Under the pieces are notes generated by a model. That model was not told the origin of the DNA and did no database searches. It was given only the letters and a program-made list of their open reading frames with translations. Positions 44,507-51,741 of a stretch of 64,000 nt of DNA are shown one piece after another. Both the position numbers and the translations under genes were made by a program. This DNA comes from Arthrobacter sp. KBS0702. Its GTDB lineage: Bacteria > Actinomycetota > Actinomycetes > Actinomycetales > Micrococcaceae. How positions within the stretch are numbered: the stretch's first letter is position 1; each line of letters begins with the position of its first letter. The stretch spans positions 806,001 to 870,000 of the forward strand of contig NZ_CP042172.1 in assembly GCF_005937985.2 (NCBI RefSeq), written 5' to 3'.

Positions 44507-44707
44507 TCAGGAGAGCGGCTGCCGCGCGCCGACGCTGACGGAACCGGCCGGTCCCACGTACGAGGGTGCGCCGAACCCTTCGAGCTCAAGCCCAACCGAG
44601 ATGATCCCGCTGGCCATCGTGTGGGCGAAGTACCCCGGCGTGAGGGTCTGCACCGCTCGGGTGACGCGGGAGCCGACGGGGTTGCGCTTCGCCGGGACGG
44701 TGGTCAT
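44507..44707 (-). pseudogene. truncated TDT (tellurite-resistance/dicarboxylate) transporter N-terminus
   Basis: The first 40 residues (MTTVPAKRNPVGSRVTRAVQ, then TLTPGYFAHTMASGIISVGL) match the start of the TDT/SLAC1-type transporter family, whose first helix has the PGYFAxVMATGIxS pattern. After one helix the frame ends with a short unrelated tail and a stop at 44507, whereas intact members have about 10 helices and 330 residues. No further transporter-like sequence continues in any frame. It is therefore read as a gene remnant rather than a functional gene. Confidence 0.6.
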
Positions 44708-44750
44708 GGCACCCAGCTGAGGGCCTGCCGATCTTCCCCGACGGAGAACA

Positions 44751-44781
44751 AACGCGCCCATCGGGGTCCGATGGGCGCGTT
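44751..44781 (-). terminator. hairpin terminator after the DUF4383 gene
   Basis: AACGCGCCCATCGG (44751-44764) and its exact complement (44768-44781) form a 14-bp stem with a GGT loop, 35 bases after the stop codon of the minus-strand DUF4383 gene. On the minus strand the stem is followed by TTTGTTCT, consistent with Rho-independent termination. Confidence 0.7.
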
Positions 44782-44815
44782 CGTTGGGAGGTTGGGTTTT
44801 GCGTGCGGCGCTGGC

Positions 44816-45268
44816 CTAGGCGCGGGCCTTGGCGCGGCCCTTGGTGAGGATGACTGCCAGCGCGATCATGCCGGCGCCGAGCACCAGGTGCAGGATGTTG
44901 TCCAGGCTGTTCAGCGGCACAAAGTCGCCGGCCGAATCTTCCGGGACCACCAAGCCGTACACGAACAGGACCAGGTAGATGACGCCGCCGTAGAGCAGGA
45001 AGGAGCGGGCGCCGGTGGCGGTGCTGGCCAGCACCAAGCCGGCGGCGCCGAAGAGCAGGTGGACGACGTTGTGCAGGACCGAGACCTGGAACAGGCCCAG
45101 CAGCATGGCCTCGGAGTGGTGGCCGGCGAACTGCAGCGACTCGTAGTCGGTGGTGATCCCCGGGACGAAGCCCAGGACGCCGACCAGCAGGAACACGGCG
45201 CCGACGGCGAGGCTTGCCTTCTGGACGGTGGTGCGGGCTGTGGTTCGGGAATGGGTCGTGGTGGTCAT
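44816..45268 (-). CDS. DUF4383 family membrane protein
   Basis: A 150-residue protein with four predicted transmembrane helices. The family features are visible: the first helix with LVGVLGFVPGIT, the GLFQVSVLHNVVHLLFGAAGL motif with paired histidines, and the DNILHLVLGAGMIALAV motif at the end. Function unknown; it is common in Actinobacteria and sometimes induced by stress. The ATG at 45268 has AAGGAGCCCCGC upstream. The hairpin at 45300-45326 lies in its 5' region, and a perfect-stem terminator follows the gene. Confidence 0.9.
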   Translation of the reverse strand: MTTTTHSRTTARTTVQKASLAVGAVFLLVGVLGFVPGITTDYESLQFAGHHSEAMLLGLFQVSVLHNVVHLLFGAAGLVLASTATGARSFLLYGGVIYLVLFVYGLVVPEDSAGDFVPLNSLDNILHLVLGAGMIALAVILTKGRAKARA

Positions 45269-45299
45269 GCGGGGCTCCTTGGGTGCGGGCTTGCGGTGA

Positions 45300-45326
45300 C
45301 GGGCCGGCCGGTGTGCGGCCGGCCCG
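45300..45326. repeat. 11-bp perfect hairpin between divergent genes
   Basis: CGGGCCGGCCG (45300-45310) and its complement (45316-45326) flank GTGTG. It lies 32 bases before the DUF4383 start codon, between divergent genes, so it would be part of the DUF4383 leader if transcription begins upstream. No T-run; role unknown. Confidence 0.45.
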
Positions 45327-45453
45327 ATGCTTATGCCAGCAATTCGGAGGACACAGGGCTGCGGATTGCTCGAGGAAGATTAAGACCTTGCTGCTGAGGG
45401 CAGTGGCTACCTTCGGCGGCAGCCAGCGGCGGTAGAGGGAGGCATCTGTAAGG

Positions 45454-45957
45454 ATGGACCTCATGAATCAGCGCAGCATCCGCCAATACCAAGATTCGGT
45501 CACGGTCAACGCATCCGCCGAGACGCTCTACGACCTGGTCTCCGACATCACCCGCACCGGTGAGTGGAGCCCGGTTTGTACGTCATGCTGGTGGGACGAC
45601 CAGGACGGCGCCGGCCACGTCGGTGCCTGGTTCACGGGCCGTAACGAGCTCCCGACGCGGTCCTGGGAAACCCGATCGCAGGTGGTGGCTGCCGAACGCG
45701 GCCGCGAGTTCGCCTGGGTGGTAGGTGGCAAGTATGTCCGCTGGGGCTTCACCCTCACCCCGTCCGACGCCGGAACCGTCCTGAGCGAATCGTGGGAATT
45801 CCTGCCGGAGGGGATAGCCATGTTCGATGAGAAATTCGGCGACGGAGCGGACGCCCAAATCGCGGACCGCACCCAGCAGGCGCTCGACGGCATTCCGAGG
45901 ACGCTCGCCGCCATCAAGCGGATCGCCGAGTCCAGCACTGCCAATATTGGCGCCTAG
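45454..45957 (+). CDS. SRPBCC family protein (polyketide cyclase/START-like)
   Basis: A 167-residue soluble protein with the SRPBCC fold: YQDSVTVNASAETLYDLVSDITRTGEWSPVCTSCWWDD (first strand, two helices), then a beta-sheet around the ligand cavity with the WVVGGKYVRWGFTLTP and SESWEFLP strands, and a long C-terminal helix (QQALDGIPRTLAAIKRIAE). Ligand and role are unknown. Two starts are possible: ATG at 45454, or ATG at 45463, which has AAGG at better spacing. No operon partner; 130 bases separate it from the next plus-strand gene. Confidence 0.85.
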   Translation: MDLMNQRSIRQYQDSVTVNASAETLYDLVSDITRTGEWSPVCTSCWWDDQDGAGHVGAWFTGRNELPTRSWETRSQVVAAERGREFAWVVGGKYVRWGFTLTPSDAGTVLSESWEFLPEGIAMFDEKFGDGADAQIADRTQQALDGIPRTLAAIKRIAESSTANIGA

Positions 45958-46086
45958 ATCCTGAGACCGGAACGGCTCCAACACCGCACGGCGGCCCGGA
46001 CGACGTCGGCCGGCGCCGCCCCGCGGCTGGGCGGATGAAGACGCCGCTACCCCGCCCCAATGTAACGAACTGGTAACATAGGGTTG

Positions 46087-47319
46087 ATGCGGAATCAGTC
46101 TGGTCAAACCCGAGTCACGCAGTTGGACGGCCTCAGGGGGCTTGCCGCCCTCGTGGTGGTTGCCTGCCATGCGCTCTCCACGCTCCCCGACATCGGGCGG
46201 GTGGTGGCCGGCGACCGCACCGGAGGACTGACGAGTTCGGAGGCTTGGGCGGTCTTCTCCCCGCTGCACATCCTCTGGAACGGCACCCCGGCGGTGCACG
46301 TCTTTTTTGTGCTCTCCGGCTTCGTGCTGATCCTGCCGTTCACCAAGGCCGGGGCCGCCAGGAGCTGGGCCCCGTACTACGCCAAGCGGCTGCTGCGCCT
46401 CTACCTGCCGGCCTGGGCATCCCTGGCCCTGGCGGTCGCGTTGATTGCCCTCATTCCACGGTCGGCGTCGCCGCTGCAAAGCGTCTGGGCGGACATGTAC
46501 GTGACCGACCCGAGCGTGGGCCAGGTCCTCAAGGATGCCCTGCTCCTGCTGAACGCGAGCACCATCAACACGCCTTTGTGGACCCTCAAGTACGAGGTCG
46601 CGTTCTCCCTCCTGCTTCCGGCCTACGTGGTGGCTGCCGTCCGCTGGCGGAACCTCTGGCACCTGAAACTCGTCATCGCGCTGGCCCTGGCCGTCGCGGG
46701 CGGGGTGCTCCGCCTGGATTGGCTGATCTATCTCCCGATTTTCGCCATCGGGGCGATCCTTGGCGCCGAACGTGAGCGGATCCGCGAGCTGACCCGGTCC
46801 TTGCCGCGCCTCATCTGGCTGCTGGTCGCCGCCGCCGGCCTGTTCCTGGCCAACGCGGAATGGATCAGCCGGGACCAGCCGATCGTCGGCGTCGAGGCTG
46901 TGGTCACCGTCGGTGCGACGCTGATCGTCCTGGTGTTCCTGCTGTGCGGCTCGGCGAAGAAACTCGGGGACACCGCCGCGGCGCAGTGGCTGGGCCGCGT
47001 CTCCTTCAGCCTCTACCTGGTGCACCTGCCGATCATCCTGGCCGGTGTCACCCTGCTGAGGCAGGTCTCGCTGCCGCTGGCGCTCGCCGTCTCCGTCGCG
47101 GCCTCGCTCCTGGCCGCCGAACTGTTCTACCGCTATGTGGAACGGCCTGCGCACCGGCTCTCGATCGCCGCCGGACGCGCCGTGGAGCGGCGCGTCAGCC
47201 GGCAGGCAACGGACGCCCGCGGGGCTCGTGAGACCCGAGACTCCCGGATGGACAGCCAGCCGGCCCCGCCGGCCAAGGCCATGGTGAAGCCGACGCCGAC
47301 GCCGGCGCTCCGCCGCTAA
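46087..47319 (+). CDS. acyltransferase 3 family membrane protein
   Basis: A 410-residue integral membrane O-acyltransferase with about ten helices. The family signature LDGLRGLAALVVVACHAL with its catalytic histidine is at the N-terminus, followed by HVFFVLSGFVLILPF and YYAKRLLRLYLPAW. Such proteins acylate surface polysaccharides, peptidoglycan or exported small molecules. The C-terminal 60 residues are polar, Pro- and Arg-rich. The ATG at 46087 is preferred to the overlapping TTG at 46084. It ends 43 bases before the convergent DUF1275 gene. Confidence 0.9.
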   Translation: MRNQSGQTRVTQLDGLRGLAALVVVACHALSTLPDIGRVVAGDRTGGLTSSEAWAVFSPLHILWNGTPAVHVFFVLSGFVLILPFTKAGAARSWAPYYAKRLLRLYLPAWASLALAVALIALIPRSASPLQSVWADMYVTDPSVGQVLKDALLLLNASTINTPLWTLKYEVAFSLLLPAYVVAAVRWRNLWHLKLVIALALAVAGGVLRLDWLIYLPIFAIGAILGAERERIRELTRSLPRLIWLLVAAAGLFLANAEWISRDQPIVGVEAVVTVGATLIVLVFLLCGSAKKLGDTAAAQWLGRVSFSLYLVHLPIILAGVTLLRQVSLPLALAVSVAASLLAAELFYRYVERPAHRLSIAAGRAVERRVSRQATDARGARETRDSRMDSQPAPPAKAMVKPTPTPALRR

Positions 47320-47362
47320 ACCGCTGAGGCGCTACGGCGAGCGGCGATCCTGTGCCGCGTGG

Positions 47363-48103
47363 TCAACCCACCCCGGCCCCAACCCCGGCGGTCTCCTCGA
47401 CCTCCGCCAAGGCTGCCCGCGCGTCCATCCGAAACCGCGCATGCCCGACACCCACCACAACCGAGGCAATCACAGCGGCCACCCCGAGCCCCAGCCACAA
47501 CCCCACTAGGAGTGCCGCTGACCCGGTCAGGGCGCCCAGCAAGATCAGTACGATCGCCAGCGCCCGGCGGACCCAGTGGACGCCGCTGCCGCCGGCCAGG
47601 CGGGAGTCGGCAGCGAGCCCGGTGATGGTGGACGTGACCACTACCGTGGTGATCTCTGCAACCTTGAGTTTCTTGGCCGTCGCGGCCTGAATCCCCATCA
47701 CCAGGGCCATCGCCGAGGTAGTGGTGCTGCCCAGGGACTGTTCGGCATGCACCGGCGCCAGGGCCACAAAGACGGTCAACGCCCAGAGGCCCAACGCCAC
47801 GGTCAGGAAGCTCGCGGAGGTCCGGGCGGACCAGCCCTCGCCGCCGCGACGCAGTACCCGTCCCGCCAAAGCGGCGCCCAACATAAAGAAGGCCAGCGCC
47901 AGAGCCGGCCGCAGGATCGGCAGGCCGGTGCCGCCCACCACGGCCATGCCCAGCAGCACCACGTTCCCGGTCATGTTGCCGGTAAACACGCGGTCCAGTC
48001 CCAGATAGCCCACGGCATCCACCACGCCGGTGGAAAACGTCAGCATCAGCATCAGGGCCAGATGCAGGCGGTCCGTGCGGACCAAAAATTTTTGGCGATT
48101 CAC
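47363..48103 (-). CDS. DUF1275 (YoaK) family membrane protein
   Basis: A 246-residue protein with about six transmembrane helices. The DUF1275 hallmarks are visible: LTFSTGVVDAVGYLGLDRVFTGNMTGNVVLLGMAV, then ALVMGIQAATAKKLKVAEITTVVVTSTITGL. The role of the family is unknown; some members have been linked to transport. The GTG at 48103 follows GGAGATATTTCT, which fixes the start. It is transcribed divergently from the peptide-transporter operon across a 92-base AT-rich region with a promoter and palindromes, so co-regulation is possible. Confidence 0.88.
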   Translation of the reverse strand: MNRQKFLVRTDRLHLALMLMLTFSTGVVDAVGYLGLDRVFTGNMTGNVVLLGMAVVGGTGLPILRPALALAFFMLGAALAGRVLRRGGEGWSARTSASFLTVALGLWALTVFVALAPVHAEQSLGSTTTSAMALVMGIQAATAKKLKVAEITTVVVTSTITGLAADSRLAGGSGVHWVRRALAIVLILLGALTGSAALLVGLWLGLGVAAVIASVVVGVGHARFRMDARAALAEVEETAGVGAGVG

Positions 48104-48124
48104 AGAAATATCTCCGATACATCC

Positions 48125-48152
48125 TTGAAACAAAAGTATACGAATGTAGTAT
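48125..48152 (+). promoter_or_regulatory. promoter of the peptide-transporter operon
   Basis: TTGAAA (48125-48130) and TAGTAT (48147-48152) are separated by 16 bases and lead into the binding-protein gene. The region is conspicuously AT-rich compared with its surroundings. The predicted start (about 48159) is just before a palindrome at 48165-48177. Confidence 0.55.
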
Positions 48153-48164
48153 CCATACACCGAT

Positions 48165-48177
48165 TGTATTCAATACA
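48165..48177. promoter_or_regulatory. palindromic operator, candidate GntR site
   Basis: TGTATTCAATACA is a perfect 6+1+6 palindrome just downstream of the predicted transcription start. A looser TGTA-N7-TACA dyad overlaps the -10 element (48146-48160). TGTAT...ATACA sites are typical of GntR/FCD regulators, and the last gene of the operon encodes one, so autoregulation by that protein is the simplest reading. Confidence 0.55.
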
Positions 48178-48195
48178 GACGTCGTCTTCGACCCG

Positions 48196-49884
48196 ATGAT
48201 TTGGATCCGCATGTCACTCTTGTTCCGCACCACCGCCGCCCCGGTCAACGGCCGGCGCTACGCCCGGGCTGCCGCCCTGGTGGGAAGCATCGCCATCGTT
48301 GCCGTTGCTGCCACCGGCTGCCAGCCGATCCAAGCCCTGCCAGCAGCCGTCACTCGCACGGACGTAATGTCCGCGCCGATTGGAAACCAGAAAATCCAGG
48401 AGGGCGGGGCGCTGGTGATGGCGCTCTCCGCCGAACCGGACCGCCTGGACCCCACGACGTCGTCGTCCCTCTACACGCGCTACGTCATGCAGACGATGTG
48501 CCAGAAGCTCTACGACATCGACGACAAGGGCAAGATTGTCCCGCAGTTGGCCACCGCGCTGCCCGTGGTGAGTGCGGACGGCCTTGCCGTGACCATTCCG
48601 GTCCGGACCGGCGCCACTTTCGCCGACGGCACCCCGTTCAACGCCGACGCCGCCCGCCTGACGATCGAGCGTGGACTCACCCTGAAAGGCTCTGCGCGGA
48701 AGAGCGAATTGGGGCCGATCGCCAGCGTCCAGACGCTGAACGACACCACGCTGCGGATCAACTACAAGAAGCCCTTCGCGCCGATCACCGCAGCCCTTGC
48801 GGACCGTGCCGGCATGGTGCTCTCACCCAAGGCCGTGGCCGCCGCCGGCGCCGCCTTCGGTGACCACCCGGTCTGCGTGGGCCCTTTCAAGTTCGCTGGG
48901 CGCGTGCCGCAGACCTCCATCAAGGTCGAACGGGACCCGCTCTACTACGACGCCAAAAACGTCCATCTGGACACCATCACCTACCGGATCATGACGGACT
49001 CGAACATTCGGGCTGCCAACCTGCGCTCCGGCGCCGTCCAGGTGGCGGACTCCATCTCCCCGCAGGACGTGGACGCACTCTCCAAGGAGGCCGGCGTCGG
49101 CATCCTGCAGGTGGGGTCGCTGGGCTACCAGGGCCTGACGCTCAATCTCGGCAACACCGCCGGCGTCGGCAAACCGCCGGGGGAGATCAACACCCCCACG
49201 GCCAAGGACGCCAAGGTCCGCCAGGCCCTCTCAATGTCAGTGGACCGCGCGGCCTTGGTGAACACCGTCTTCAACAACTGGTACGAACCGGCCTGTTCGC
49301 CGATCGCGCCATCAAGCCCCTTCGCCTCGGACCTGAGCAGGGCCTGCCCGGAGTTCAATCCGACCAAGGCCAAAGCGCTGCTGCAGGAAGCGGGAGTGCA
49401 GACCCCATACCCGGTGGAGCTGCAGGTCAGCAATTCTCCTGACGCGCTGCGCTACGCCCAGGCACTGCAGGCTGCCGTGGCGGACGGCGGCTTTGCCCTG
49501 ACCATCCGGCCCGTGGAGTACTCCACCCTGCTGGACGTTCAGACCCGCGGAAGCTTCGCCGCCCTCCAGCTTGGCTGGTCCGGTCGTGTGGACCCGCATG
49601 GCAACATGTTCAACTTCCTCGCCACCGGCGCAGGCAACAACTACTCCGGCTATAGCAACCCCCAGGTGGACAAGCTCCTCGCCCAAGCGTCCAGCGTGAC
49701 CGACCAGGCCGCCCGGGCGCAGCTCTACGGCCAGGTGGTGAAGCAGGTCCAGGCTGACAATCCGGTGATCTACCTTTACCGCGTCCGCAGCCTCACGGCC
49801 TACAGCACCACGGTGGCCGGCATCGACACCTTTGCCGACGGCGTCGTCCACCTCAGCAACGCAGCCTTCGTGACGAAGAAGTAA
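48196..49884 (+). CDS. peptide-type ABC transporter substrate-binding lipoprotein (family 5)
   Basis: A 562-residue (or 557 from the ATG at 48211) family 5 extracellular binding protein. The signal peptide, with a hydrophobic core AALVGSIAIVAVAAT, ends at a lipobox-like AATGC, then the mature protein starts. The core resembles DppA/OppA: LVMALSAEPDRLDPTTSSSLYTRYVMQTMCQKLYDID, a family signature, and KDAKVRQALSMSVDRAAL. Ligand is a peptide or a related molecule; glutathione or a gamma-glutamyl peptide is an inference from the gamma-glutamyltransferase in the same operon. The start is uncertain because no good Shine-Dalgarno is visible. Confidence 0.9.
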   Translation: MIWIRMSLLFRTTAAPVNGRRYARAAALVGSIAIVAVAATGCQPIQALPAAVTRTDVMSAPIGNQKIQEGGALVMALSAEPDRLDPTTSSSLYTRYVMQTMCQKLYDIDDKGKIVPQLATALPVVSADGLAVTIPVRTGATFADGTPFNADAARLTIERGLTLKGSARKSELGPIASVQTLNDTTLRINYKKPFAPITAALADRAGMVLSPKAVAAAGAAFGDHPVCVGPFKFAGRVPQTSIKVERDPLYYDAKNVHLDTITYRIMTDSNIRAANLRSGAVQVADSISPQDVDALSKEAGVGILQVGSLGYQGLTLNLGNTAGVGKPPGEINTPTAKDAKVRQALSMSVDRAALVNTVFNNWYEPACSPIAPSSPFASDLSRACPEFNPTKAKALLQEAGVQTPYPVELQVSNSPDALRYAQALQAAVADGGFALTIRPVEYSTLLDVQTRGSFAALQLGWSGRVDPHGNMFNFLATGAGNNYSGYSNPQVDKLLAQASSVTDQAARAQLYGQVVKQVQADNPVIYLYRVRSLTAYSTTVAGIDTFADGVVHLSNAAFVTKK

Positions 49885-49893
49885 GGACCCACC

Positions 49894-50844
49894 ATGATCC
49901 GCTATCTCTCGACCCGACTCTGGCAGTCCCTTGTCACCCTGGTCCTGGCCTCCCTGGTCATCTTCATCGGGATCCGCCAACTCCCCGGCGACCCGGCGAT
50001 CGCAATGGCCGGGGAGGAAGCCAGCCCCGAACAACTCAATGCCGTCCGGGCCCAGCTCGGGCTGGACCAGCCGCTCCCGGCGCAGTACCTCGCCTTTATC
50101 GGCCGGCTCTTGCAGGGCGACCTTGGGCGGTCCACCCGTACGGGCACCCCGGTCACGGACCTGGTAGGAACCACGCTTCCTGTCACCCTCTGGCTGGCCG
50201 CCTACGCGATCGTCCTCGCCGTCGTCGCCGGCATCCTCCTCGGGGTCGTCTCCGAGCGCTTCCGCGGCCGCTGGCCCGAGTGGGTCTCCAACGCAGTGGC
50301 CCTGGTGGGCCTCTCGGTGCCAAGCTTCTGGCTGGGCCTGCTCGCAATCCTCTATCTCGCCGTCAACCTCGGCTGGTTCCCCGCCTCCGGTTACGTCGAC
50401 GTCGGGCAGGACCCCGTCCGGGGCCTGTACTACCTGACGCTGCCGGCCATCATCCTGGGCACCGCCCTGGCCGCGGTGATCCTCCGGCAGACCCGCGCGT
50501 CCATGATCGAAACCATGAGCACGGATTACGTCCGGACCGCCAATGCCAAGGGCCTCAGCTCCGGCCGTGTGTTGTTCCGGTACGGGCTGCGAAACTCCCT
50601 GATCGTTGTAGTCACGATCGTGGGCCTGCAACTCGGCGGCCTGATCTCCGGAGCCGTGGTCACCGAGCGGATCTTCGCCCTGCCCGGCTTCGGAAAGCTC
50701 ACCCTCGACGCCGTCTTCACCCGCGACTATCCCGTTATCCAGGCCGTGGTGCTCATCATTACCGTGAGCTACATCGTGATCAACCTCGCGGTGGACATCC
50801 TGTACTCGGTCATCAATCCGAAAATCCGAGTAGGAGGCAACTAA
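49894..50844 (+). CDS. peptide ABC transporter permease (DppB-like)
   Basis: A 316-residue permease with an N-terminal helix, a periplasmic loop (GIRQLPGDPAIAMAGEEASPEQLNAVRAQLGLDQPLPAQYL) typical of DppB/OppB proteins, and five more helices. The EAA-like loop is DYVRTANAKGLSSGRVLFRYGLRNSL. The ATG comes 9 bases after the binding-protein stop with AAGGACC at suitable distance; its own stop directly abuts the ATG of the next gene. Second gene of the operon. Confidence 0.93.
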   Translation: MIRYLSTRLWQSLVTLVLASLVIFIGIRQLPGDPAIAMAGEEASPEQLNAVRAQLGLDQPLPAQYLAFIGRLLQGDLGRSTRTGTPVTDLVGTTLPVTLWLAAYAIVLAVVAGILLGVVSERFRGRWPEWVSNAVALVGLSVPSFWLGLLAILYLAVNLGWFPASGYVDVGQDPVRGLYYLTLPAIILGTALAAVILRQTRASMIETMSTDYVRTANAKGLSSGRVLFRYGLRNSLIVVVTIVGLQLGGLISGAVVTERIFALPGFGKLTLDAVFTRDYPVIQAVVLIITVSYIVINLAVDILYSVINPKIRVGGN

Positions 50845-51738
50845 ATGGCCATCACCGAAATCCGCCCCGTAGCGCTGGACTCAGCAGGACTGGGCTCCTC
50901 CCGCGGACGTATCTGGAACTCCCTGCGCCGCAATCCGCTGGGCCTGGCCGGCGGCATCATGCTGGCCCTGGTGCTCCTCGTGGCGCTCTTCGCGCCGCTC
51001 ATTGCGCCGTACGATCCCGCGCAGGTGCACTTCAACACCCCGTTCCAGAAGCCCGGCACCGTCGGCTTCCTGCTCGGCACCGACGACCTGGGCCGCGACA
51101 TCTTCTCCCGCTTGGTCTTCGGCATCCGTGCCTCGCTGATCGTCGGTGTCCTCTCCGTGCTGCTCTCGGTTCTCGTCGGCGCGCCGCTGGGACTGCTGGC
51201 GGGCTACTGGAAATGGCTGGACGTCATCATTTCCCGGCTCACCGATGTCACCCTCGCCTTCCCGTTCCTGATCATTGCCGTGGGGCTGGTGGCCATCAGC
51301 GGACCCAGCCTGGGCAACGCCGCAATCGCCCTGGGCATCGCGCACATCCCCGCCATGATCCGGGTGGTCCGCGGTGAAACCCTGCGGATCAAGGAAAGCG
51401 ACTTTGTGCTGGCCGCCAAAACCATGGACGCCTCCGGCGGCCGGATCATCTTCCGGCACGTCCTGCCCAACACCGCCTCGGCCCTGATCGTGCAGGCCAC
51501 GGTGATCATGCCGGTCGCCGTGATCGGGGAGGCCCTGCTGTCCTTTTTGGGCCTGGGGATCCAGCCGCCTTCACCCAGCCTGGGCATCATGCTCTCCGAT
51601 GCCCAGCAGTACATCTTCCGTTCGCCGACCGCGGCAATCATCCCGGGCATCGGTATCGCCGTCATCTGCCTGGCCTTCAATCTCTTCGGGGACGCCCTGC
51701 GCGACGCCCTGGACCCTGCAACCTCGAGCCGAAAGTAA
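50845..51738 (+). CDS. peptide ABC transporter permease (DppC-like)
   Basis: A 297-residue permease with the standard DppC/OppC layout: a cytoplasmic N-terminus, a first helix, a periplasmic segment ending in FLLGTDDLGRDIFSRLVFG, which is diagnostic of the family, and five further helices. The coupling loop is DFVLAAKTMDASGGRIIFRHVLPNT. The ATG immediately follows the stop of the DppB-like gene. It forms the transmembrane channel with that protein, energised by the fused ATPase encoded downstream. Confidence 0.93.
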   Translation: MAITEIRPVALDSAGLGSSRGRIWNSLRRNPLGLAGGIMLALVLLVALFAPLIAPYDPAQVHFNTPFQKPGTVGFLLGTDDLGRDIFSRLVFGIRASLIVGVLSVLLSVLVGAPLGLLAGYWKWLDVIISRLTDVTLAFPFLIIAVGLVAISGPSLGNAAIALGIAHIPAMIRVVRGETLRIKESDFVLAAKTMDASGGRIIFRHVLPNTASALIVQATVIMPVAVIGEALLSFLGLGIQPPSPSLGIMLSDAQQYIFRSPTAAIIPGIGIAVICLAFNLFGDALRDALDPATSSRK

Positions 51739-51741
51739 CCC

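Noticed and set aside
48082..48095. CCAAAAATTTTTGG palindrome at the start of the DUF1275 gene
   Set aside because: It lies inside codons 3-7 of a well-supported start, so it is probably a chance palindrome of coding sequence.
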